NCBI RefSeq assembly: GCF_004522155.1
Contig: NZ_SDEA01000001.1
Coordinates: 537,393-601,392 of the forward strand
Length of the DNA stretch: 64,000 bases
Origin: Paracoccus luteus
GTDB taxonomy: Bacteria > Pseudomonadota > Alphaproteobacteria > Rhodobacterales > Rhodobacteraceae
Direction of reading: 5' to 3'
Part shown: piece by piece, positions 57,807 to 64,000 of the stretch
How the letters are laid out: the number at the start of each line of letters is the position of its first letter
Position numbering within the stretch: position 1 is the first letter of the stretch
The notes under the pieces: generated by a model
What the model saw: only the letters and a program-made list of their open reading frames with translations
Database searches by the model: none
What the model was told of the DNA's origin: nothing
Translations under genes and position numbers: made by a program

Positions 57807-59849
57807 TCAGAACGTCGAGGTCATTCCCAGCCACAGCCGGCGGCCTTCCTGATAGGTGTTGTTCTCGGCCGCCGTCACGTCCTCGTCCAGCAGGTTGTAG
57901 ACCGCGCCGTTCAGCGTCAGCTGGTCGTTGAACTGATAGTTCGCGCCGACATCGACGGTCGTATAGGCGTCATACAGGAACGCGATCGGATCGCCGTCCT
58001 CGTCATAGGCATAGGGCGTGCCGTTGGTGCCGATGCGGGCGCCCGCGTTCACCTCTTCCCCGTGATGGTTCACCGCGCCCCAGGCCGACAGCCCCTGGAC
58101 CGGCGTGTCCCAGTCCAGTTGCAGGCTGGCCATGTGCTTGGGCGTGCGGGTCAGCGGCAGGCCCTCATAGATGCCCGACAGCTGTTCGGAATCGGTATAG
58201 GTATAGCTGGCGCGCAGCGTCAGGTCGGGGCGCAGTTCGGTGTCGGCGGTCAGCTCGATCCCGCGCAGCCGGGCGTCCTGCACGTTGATCTGTTCCCAGC
58301 GGTTGAAGGTGTTGCCGCCGACCACGATCGTTTCGCCGGTGTTGTAGCTTTCGATCTTGTTCTCGAAATCGGTCTGGAAGGCGGTCGCGCTGAACTGCGT
58401 GCCGTCGCGTTCCCACACCGCCCCCAGCTCATAGCTGGTGCTGTTTTCCGGCTTCAGGTCGGGGTTCGACACGATCACGCCCGCGCCGCGCTGGGTGGTA
58501 TAGTAATAGCCCGGCACGATCTGGCGCAGGTCGGGCGTGCGATAGCCGGTCGAGACCCCGCCCTTGATCGTCAGGCCGTCGCGGGGCTTCCACACCGCAT
58601 AGGCGCGGGGCGTCAGCTCGCCGCCGAAATATTCGTGGTCGGTCCAGCGCGCGCCCAGCGTCAGCGACAGATCGTCGCGCAGCTCCCACTGGTCCTCGGC
58701 ATAGACGGCCCACTGGTCGGCCGAGAAGGTCATCACCTCGTCGGTGCCCAGACCGGGGTTCTGGTCGCGCAGTTCGGCCCGCTGCCAGACCAGCCCGCCG
58801 ACCAGCATGTGCGACTGGCCGCCCAGCGTCAGGGGCGCCGTGACCTTGGCGTCAAGGATGCTGTTTTCGATCTCGGGCGCGCGCAGGTCGCGGACCAGCA
58901 CGTCGTCGTCGTCCAGCGACCAGCCGGTGCGCTGGCCCGTTTCGCGGCTGAAGGACAGTTCGGTCGTCGCGTCCTGCCAGCGGCCGACATGGGTCAGCGA
59001 CCAGTGGTCGCGGTCGTTGTCCTGGCGGTCGCGCTCGCCGTCCGCGGCGACCGTCCGCCCCGGCGTCAGGAAACGCTGCAGGCGCGAGGTGCCGTAGTCC
59101 AGCATCATTTCCTGGTTGTCGGTCGGCGCCCAGGTCAGGCGGCCGGTCAGGTCGAACTCCTCGGCGCCCTGCAGACCGTCCAGAACCTCGCTTTCATCGC
59201 GCTCCAGCACCCGGCCCCAGACCTGCAGGCCCAGCTGGTCCGCCGCGACCGGTCCCGACAGATAGAACGAACCCTGCGTCGCCGAACCGTCGCGGTCGTG
59301 CTGGGGCAGCGTCGTCTCGGCCGTGACCGAGCCGCCCCAGCGGTCGGCGACCTTTTTGGTGATGATGTTGACGACGCCCCCCATCGCGTCGGACCCGTAC
59401 AGCGACGACATCGGGCCGCGCACGATTTCGATCCGCTCGATGGCGGCGGCGGGGGGGATGAAGCTTTGTTCATACCCCGACGATCCGTTCGGGCGGCTTT
59501 CGCGCGTGCCCTGCCGCTTACCGTCCACCAGGATCAGCGTATATTGCCCCGGCAGCCCGCGGATCGAGATGTCCTGTTCCGCCGCGATCCCCGTCGTCAC
59601 GACGCCCTGCACGCCGCGCAGCGCATCCGACAGGCTGGTCACGTTGCGCCGGGCCAGTTCCTCGCTGTCGATGACGGTGACGCTGGCGGGCGCGTCGGCG
59701 ACCGCCTGTTCGAACCCGGCAGCGGTGATGACGACCTCGTCCAGGACGACGGCCTCGGACAGTTCCTGGCCGGTCGCGGGAAATGCCAGGGCGGTGCAGG
59801 ACAAAAGGGCGGCGTGCGCCGAGGCGCGGCGCAGGGCGGGACGGGGCAT
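57807..59849 (-). CDS. TonB-dependent siderophore receptor
   Basis: 680 aa from the ATG at 59849. A signal peptide (RASAHAALLSCTALAFPATG) is followed by a TonB box (VVLDEVVITAAG). The plug domain contains DALRGVQGVVTTG, ISIRGLPGQYTLILVDGKRQ and RIEIVRGPMSSLYGSDAMGG. The beta-barrel ends with an aromatic residue (LWLGMTSTF), as outer-membrane barrels do. It is of the FepA/CirA group. Divergent from a siderophore ABC importer 213 bases away, so the two likely form one iron-regulated uptake system. Confidence 0.92.
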   Translation of the reverse strand: MPRPALRRASAHAALLSCTALAFPATGQELSEAVVLDEVVITAAGFEQAVADAPASVTVIDSEELARRNVTSLSDALRGVQGVVTTGIAAEQDISIRGLPGQYTLILVDGKRQGTRESRPNGSSGYEQSFIPPAAAIERIEIVRGPMSSLYGSDAMGGVVNIITKKVADRWGGSVTAETTLPQHDRDGSATQGSFYLSGPVAADQLGLQVWGRVLERDESEVLDGLQGAEEFDLTGRLTWAPTDNQEMMLDYGTSRLQRFLTPGRTVAADGERDRQDNDRDHWSLTHVGRWQDATTELSFSRETGQRTGWSLDDDDVLVRDLRAPEIENSILDAKVTAPLTLGGQSHMLVGGLVWQRAELRDQNPGLGTDEVMTFSADQWAVYAEDQWELRDDLSLTLGARWTDHEYFGGELTPRAYAVWKPRDGLTIKGGVSTGYRTPDLRQIVPGYYYTTQRGAGVIVSNPDLKPENSTSYELGAVWERDGTQFSATAFQTDFENKIESYNTGETIVVGGNTFNRWEQINVQDARLRGIELTADTELRPDLTLRASYTYTDSEQLSGIYEGLPLTRTPKHMASLQLDWDTPVQGLSAWGAVNHHGEEVNAGARIGTNGTPYAYDEDGDPIAFLYDAYTTVDVGANYQFNDQLTLNGAVYNLLDEDVTAAENNTYQEGRRLWLGMTSTF

Positions 59850-60062
59850 CTTGCGTATCTCCGGTTGGTGCAGAACGGGTCGCCGCGTGGACCCCTGGCT
59901 GCGAAACCGGTTGGCTGGAGGATCGGCACCGCCCTCTAGGCGGATGGCGAAGCCGGGGTCAAGCAATACCAAAGTTATTTCATCAAGATTGTGGACAGCG
60001 GCAAGGCGCGGCGGTAACACCGTCCCGACTTCGGCTTTGCGCCCTTGAAAAGGATTACCCTT

Positions 60063-60962
60063 ATGCGTTCGCTGGCTCTTGCCCTGGCCATGACGGCCAC
60101 CCATGCCCTGCCGGTCCTGGCGGCCGATGTCACCATCCCGACCGCGCTGGGCGACTCGACGGTCCCGGCCGCCCCGGCCCGGATCGCGGTGCTGGACGTC
60201 GGCGCGATCGACACGCTGAAGGCGCTGGGCGTCACCCCCGCCGCGGTGCCGGAAAAGCTGTTTCTGGACCACCTGCAGGACGCCGCCCCGGACGCCGCCA
60301 AGGTCGGCACCGTGAGCGAGCCGAACCTCGAGGCGCTGGCGGGCGCCGGTCCCGACCTGATCGTCGTGGCCAACCGCACGGCGACGAAAAGGGATGCCGT
60401 GGCGCAAGTCGCGCCGACCATCGACATGACCGTGGACGGTGCCCAACTGATCGCCGACACCAAGGCGCGGCTGGCGGGTTTCGCCACGCTTTACGGCAAG
60501 GACGCCGAGGGCGAGGCGCTGGCCCGCGCGCTGGACGACAAGCTGGCCGCCGTCGCCGCGGCGGGGCAGGGCAAGGGCACGGCGCTGGTGGTGCTGACGA
60601 ACGGCACCAAGATGTCGGCCTATGGTCCCGGCTCTCGCTTTGGCTGGGTCCATGACATCACCGGCATGGCCCCCGCCGCGCCAAAACTGGACGCCAAGGC
60701 CAACCACGGCGACGCGATCAGCCACGAGTTCATCGCCCAGACCAACCCCGACTGGCTGTTCGTGATCGACCGGGGCGCCGCGATCGGGTCCGACGTGCAA
60801 TCCGCGCAGGCGACGCTGGACAGCGAACTGGTCAAGGGCACCAAGGCCTGGACCCAGGGCCACGTCGTCTATCTGCCGTCCGACAACGTCTATCTGGCGG
60901 CCGGCGGCTATACCGCGCTGACCGAGATCCTGGACAGCCTGGAAACCGCGCTCAAGCAGTAA
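60063..60962 (+). CDS. Siderophore ABC transporter substrate-binding protein
   Basis: 299 aa from the ATG at 60063, with AAAAGGATT nine bases before it. The signal peptide is MRSLALALAMTATHALPVLA. The periplasmic-binding class III fold shows in PARIAVLDVGAIDTLKALGV, then EALAGAGPDLIVVANRTATK and SHEFIAQTNPDWLFVIDRGA. It is closest to the FatB/YclQ/CeuE group that binds catecholate siderophores. It starts a four-gene importer operon. Confidence 0.9.
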   Translation: MRSLALALAMTATHALPVLAADVTIPTALGDSTVPAAPARIAVLDVGAIDTLKALGVTPAAVPEKLFLDHLQDAAPDAAKVGTVSEPNLEALAGAGPDLIVVANRTATKRDAVAQVAPTIDMTVDGAQLIADTKARLAGFATLYGKDAEGEALARALDDKLAAVAAAGQGKGTALVVLTNGTKMSAYGPGSRFGWVHDITGMAPAAPKLDAKANHGDAISHEFIAQTNPDWLFVIDRGAAIGSDVQSAQATLDSELVKGTKAWTQGHVVYLPSDNVYLAAGGYTALTEILDSLETALKQ

Positions 60963-60974
60963 GGCCGTCGCCGG

Positions 60975-61925
60975 ATGAAATGGTACGCGCCGGGGCTGGC
61001 GGCGCTGCTGGCCCTTGCGGTCATCAGCGTCAATGTCGGGGCCGCCGACATCGCGATCCGCGATGCGGCGTCCGACAGCTGGACGGCGCTTGTCGTGATG
61101 GAGTCGCGCCTGCCGCGCACGCTGGCGGTCATGCTGTCGGGGGCGGCGCTGGCGGTGGCGGGCGTCCTGATCCAAAGCCTGGTGCGCAACCGCTTCGTCG
61201 GCCCCGACACCTCGGGGACCAGCGAAAGCGCGGCGCTGGGGCTGCTGGCGGTGACGATCTGGGCGCCCGGCGCGGCCCTGTGGGTAAAGATGCTGTGCGC
61301 CAGCGTCGCCGCGATGGCGGGAACGGCACTGTTCGTCGCCGTCATCCGCCGGCTGCCCGCGCGCGAGGTGATGCTGGTCCCCATCGCCGGGCTGGTGCTG
61401 TCGGGCGTCGTGGGATCGGTGGTGACCTGGGTCGCGTGGCAGGCCGAGATGATGCAGTATGTTTCGATCTGGATGAGCGGCGAGTTCTCGGGCGTGACCG
61501 CCGGCCGCTACGAGCTGTTGTGGATCGGCGGGCTGGCCGCGGGGCTGGCCTGGCGGGGCGCGGACCGCTTTGCCATCCTGTCCTTGGGCGATCAGGTGGC
61601 CACCGGGCTGGGCCTGTCGGTGGCGGGCGTCATGCGGATGGGGCTGGTCGTCGTCGCGGTCGTGTCGGCGATGGTCGTGACCACGGTCGGCATGGTGCCC
61701 TTTGTCGGGCTGGTCGTGCCGAACATCGTCGCGCGGATCATGGGCGACGACCTTCGCCGTTCGCTGCCCGTCGTGGCGGCGGGGGGCGCGGGGCTGCTGC
61801 TGGTCTGCGACATCCTGGGCCGGGTGCTGATCGCCCCTTACGAGATCCCGGTCAGCGCCATCCTGGGCGTCCTGGGGGCGGTCATCTTCCTGTTCCTGCT
61901 GTACCGGCGGCCCGCGCATGGGTGA
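60975..61925 (+). CDS. Siderophore ABC transporter permease (FecCD family)
   Basis: 316 aa, about nine or ten membrane segments. FecCD signatures are ESRLPRTLAVMLSGAALAVA, LIQSLVRNRFVGPDTSGTSE and MVPFVGLVVPNIVARIMGDD. It forms half of the channel with the next gene, which begins eight bases before its stop. It is the counterpart of CeuB/YclN. Confidence 0.92.
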   Translation: MKWYAPGLAALLALAVISVNVGAADIAIRDAASDSWTALVVMESRLPRTLAVMLSGAALAVAGVLIQSLVRNRFVGPDTSGTSESAALGLLAVTIWAPGAALWVKMLCASVAAMAGTALFVAVIRRLPAREVMLVPIAGLVLSGVVGSVVTWVAWQAEMMQYVSIWMSGEFSGVTAGRYELLWIGGLAAGLAWRGADRFAILSLGDQVATGLGLSVAGVMRMGLVVVAVVSAMVVTTVGMVPFVGLVVPNIVARIMGDDLRRSLPVVAAGGAGLLLVCDILGRVLIAPYEIPVSAILGVLGAVIFLFLLYRRPAHG

Positions 61926-62877
61926 GCGGACCGGCCTTGCCGTGGTGGGCGCACTGGCGGCGCTGTTGGTGCTGTCGTCGCTGGTCTGGATGTTCCAGGG
62001 CATCGGCGGCGGCAACCGCGGCTTTATCCTGACGCTGCGCGCAACCAAGCTGGCGGGGCTTGTCACCGTGGGCGCCGCGGTCGCGGTGGCCACCGTGCTG
62101 TTCCAGACCGTCGCGGCCAACCGCGTCCTGACCCCGTCCATCATGGGGTTCGACGCGCTTTATGTCCTGCTGCAGACGCTGCTGGTGGCGGGCTTGGGCA
62201 CGACGGGCTTTGTCTCGCTGAACCCGTCGGTCAAGTTCCTGGCCGAAACCGCCGCCATGATCGTGCTGGCCGGGCTGCTGTTCGGCACGCTGCTGGGGCG
62301 CGGGGCCCGCGACATCCCGCGCATGATCCTGACCGGCGTCATCCTGGGGGTGCTGTTCCGGTCCATCGCGGGCTTTGTCGCGCGGGTGCTGGACCCCAAC
62401 GCCTATGCCGTCGTCCAGTCGGTCAGCTTTGCCAGCTTTGGCAGCCTTGACGCGGCGCTGCTGGTGCCGGGCGGCGCCGTCGCGCTGGCCGCGATCGCGG
62501 CGGCGCTGCTGATGGCGCCGCGGCTGGACGTGCTGGCGCTGGGACGCACCGCGGCGGTGTCGCTGGGGCTGCGGTTCGACCTGATGGTGGTGGCGGCGCT
62601 GGGTCTGGTGGCCGTGCTGGTGTCGGTGTCCACGGCGCTGGTCGGGCCGGTCGCGTTCTTTGGCCTGCTGGTCGCGGGGCTGGCGCATGGCCTGTCGCCC
62701 ACCGACCGCCATGCGGTGCTGCTGCCCACGGCGGGGCTGATCGGGGCGCTGATCCTGGTCGCCGGGCAGACGCTGTTCGAACGCGCGATCAGCCAGCCCG
62801 CCACCCTGTCCGTCGTGGTCGAGTTCGCGGGCGGGCTGTTCTTTCTCTACCTGCTGCTCAAGGGGCGAATCCGATGA
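61918..62877 (+). CDS. Siderophore ABC transporter permease (FecCD family)
   Basis: 319 aa, second channel subunit, overlapping its neighbours on both sides. It shows RATKLAGLVTVGAAVAVATV, FQTVAANRVLTPSIMGFDAL and GPVAFFGLLVAGLAHGLSPT. This is the counterpart of CeuC/YclO. The start at 61918 lies inside the end of the first permease gene. Confidence 0.92.
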   Translation: MGERTGLAVVGALAALLVLSSLVWMFQGIGGGNRGFILTLRATKLAGLVTVGAAVAVATVLFQTVAANRVLTPSIMGFDALYVLLQTLLVAGLGTTGFVSLNPSVKFLAETAAMIVLAGLLFGTLLGRGARDIPRMILTGVILGVLFRSIAGFVARVLDPNAYAVVQSVSFASFGSLDAALLVPGGAVALAAIAAALLMAPRLDVLALGRTAAVSLGLRFDLMVVAALGLVAVLVSVSTALVGPVAFFGLLVAGLAHGLSPTDRHAVLLPTAGLIGALILVAGQTLFERAISQPATLSVVVEFAGGLFFLYLLLKGRIR

Positions 62878-63680
62878 TCGAGATCGAGGGCGTTCAACAT
62901 CGCATCGGCGCGGCCAGCATCCTGTCCGACATCGGCCTGCGCCTGCCGGACGGCAAGCTGACGGCGCTGATCGGCCCGAACGGCGCGGGCAAGTCCACGC
63001 TGCTGCGGCTGATCGCGCGGCTGGAGCCGTTGCAGGACGGCACGATCCGCGTGCAGGGCCAGGACGTCGCGACCACGCCCACCGCCGCGCTGGCGCGCAC
63101 GATGGCGATCATGGTCCAGCACAACAGCGTCGCCAGCCGGCTGCGGGTGCGCGAGCTGGTCGGCTTTGGCCGCTGGCCGCACCATCAGGGCCGCCCCCGC
63201 GCCGCCGACCGCGCGGCGGTCGAGCGCGCGCTGGACGCCTTTGGCCTGCAGCCGCTGGCCGGCCGGTTCCTGGACGAGCTGTCGGGCGGGCAGGCGCAGC
63301 GCGCCTATCTGGCGATGACCTTCGCGCAGGACACCGGCTGGCTGCTGCTGGACGAGCCGCTGAACAACCTGGACGTGGCCCACGCCCGCGCGCTGATGGC
63401 CCGCCTTGCCCGGCTGGTGCGCGAGACGGGGCGCAGCGTCGTCACCGTCGTGCACGAGGTGAACTATGCCGCCGCCTGGGCCGACCACGTCGTCGCCATG
63501 AAGAACGGCCGCATCGTGGCGCAGGGCGCGGCCGACGACGTGCTGACCGAATCCCTGCTGTCCGACCTTTACGAAACCCCGGTCGAGGTCAGCCGCCACG
63601 ACGGCCGCCCGCTGGTGCTGCACCACCATTCCCACAGCCAGATCGACCAGCGCGAGCGCGGCGTCGAGATGCTGCACTAG
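62874..63680 (+). CDS. Siderophore ABC transporter ATP-binding protein
   Basis: 268 aa, start overlapping the previous stop (ATGA). Walker A GPNGAGKST (near 34), signature LSGGQAQRAYLAM, Walker B LLLDEPLNNLD and H-loop VVHEVNYAA are all present. It is of the FepC/CeuD type and powers the siderophore importer. It is last in the operon, followed by a long hairpin. Confidence 0.94.
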   Translation: MIEIEGVQHRIGAASILSDIGLRLPDGKLTALIGPNGAGKSTLLRLIARLEPLQDGTIRVQGQDVATTPTAALARTMAIMVQHNSVASRLRVRELVGFGRWPHHQGRPRAADRAAVERALDAFGLQPLAGRFLDELSGGQAQRAYLAMTFAQDTGWLLLDEPLNNLDVAHARALMARLARLVRETGRSVVTVVHEVNYAAAWADHVVAMKNGRIVAQGAADDVLTESLLSDLYETPVEVSRHDGRPLVLHHHSHSQIDQRERGVEMLH

Positions 63681-63693
63681 GGGGGCGGCGGGG

Positions 63694-63730
63694 GCGCTGA
63701 TGGCGGGGCGTCAAGGCGCGCCGTCAGCGC
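63694..63730 (+). terminator. Hairpin after the siderophore operon
   Basis: GCGCTGATGGCG pairs with CGCCGTCAGCGC over twelve bases, with one T.G pair and a 13-base loop, 14 bases after the last stop. No T tract follows. It is a probable operon end. Confidence 0.55.
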
Positions 63731-64000
63731 GGGACCGGCCCGCACGGACACATGCCGCCGCCCCCTGGGGTGGACGATAAGCCGCTGATCTTGTGGAATA
63801 TTGGTGGAGCCAAGGGGCGCGCAACCCGCGCCGGCATGTCGGCTTTGTTCCTGTTTTTACTTGATTTTTCTGCGCTCTTGCCTCGACGATCCGCCCGAAA
63901 TGTTACGGGATTTGTTCCGGGATTAGAAACGGTAAAAAATCCGGGTTGTCCTGTTGCGGGACGGTCGGGACGCGGTCAACCGGGCGGCGCGAGGCGTGGC
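63731..64000. other. A/T-richer gene-free stretch at the window end
   Basis: The stretch around 63790-63930 has clearly lower GC than its surroundings (TGTTTTTACTTGATTTTTCT and AACGGTAAAAAATC). An ATG at 63836 opens a frame that runs off the window, but its composition looks like promoter DNA. It probably serves a gene beyond the window. Confidence 0.5.

Noticed and set aside
59850..60062. Possible cobalamin riboswitch before the TonB receptor (GGTGCCGATCC on the minus strand).
   Set aside because: The conserved B12-box and the GGGAA core are missing, and the linked importer is of the siderophore type.
63836..64000. Open frame from an ATG at 63836 to the window end.
   Set aside because: The stretch is A/T-rich promoter-like DNA with no protein character and no good ribosome site. 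A gene there cannot be judged without the following sequence.

Overview
The window is about 70% G+C throughout and reads as a chromosomal segment of an alphaproteobacterium of the Rhodobacteraceae, most likely Paracoccus or a close relative. This is an inference. It rests on a class I lysyl-tRNA synthetase, a tRNA-His of the alphaproteobacterial type (A73, no encoded G-1), several small families typical of that group (DUF3572, DUF1285, a TerB-like protein, a beta-helix protein), and short intergenic repeats common in these genomes. There are no rRNA genes, prophage, insertion sequences or CRISPR arrays.

Layout. 1-3.1 kb: lipid kinase, phosphoesterase, a small conserved protein, tRNA-His and an alpha/beta hydrolase. 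3.1-12.3 kb: a catabolic operon on the minus strand (beta-alanine-type transaminase, N-carbamoyl-amino-acid amidase, dihydropyrimidinase, and an NMT1-type ABC transporter). It is controlled by a divergent RutR-like TetR repressor with a near-perfect RutR box between the two. Together these look like the lower reductive pyrimidine pathway with its own importer. A lower-GC membrane protein gene interrupts the operon. 12.4-15.8 kb: Kup potassium transporter and MATE pump, convergent. 15.8-20.5 kb: colD-gmd-manC-colC/fcl, a complete set for GDP-L-colitose. 20.6-26 kb: envelope genes (DUF882 protein, L,D-transpeptidase, LpxD, a dedicated acyl carrier protein, and a ketoacyl synthase broken by a frameshift in a CG repeat). 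26.3-33.4 kb: ferredoxin, PurU, TetR, TypA, a membrane protein with a 24-residue partner, a repeat-rich gene-free stretch, hydroxypyruvate isomerase, DUF1285.

33.5-41.9 kb: a MoxR-DUF58-BatA-like-DUF4159-amidotransferase-like operon ending in PBP4 (DacB), probably envelope-related. 41.9-47 kb: TerB, LysS, beta-helix protein, PNPOx-like protein. 47.2-51.2 kb: acetyl-CoA synthetase with an MHS-family transporter, an acetate or short-chain-acid uptake pair. 51.2-53.9 kb: secreted proline-rich protein, fatty acid hydroxylase, TerB-DnaJ protein, GNAT acetyltransferase. 54-57.4 kb: a c-di-GMP cluster with a PleD-like cyclase whose receiver domains are degenerate, DUF3572, and an H-NOX-like protein translationally coupled to an HNOBA-GGDEF cyclase. 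57.5-57.7 kb: a 36-bp minisatellite. 57.8-63.7 kb: a TonB-dependent siderophore receptor divergent from a complete siderophore ABC importer.

The observations I rate highest are the colitose set with His188 in place of the PLP lysine, the (CG)6 frameshift in the ketoacyl synthase, the H-NOX-like/GGDEF pair lacking the heme ligand, the 36-bp tandem array, and the foreign-looking gene with an opposing proline-rich small ORF inside the pyrimidine operon.
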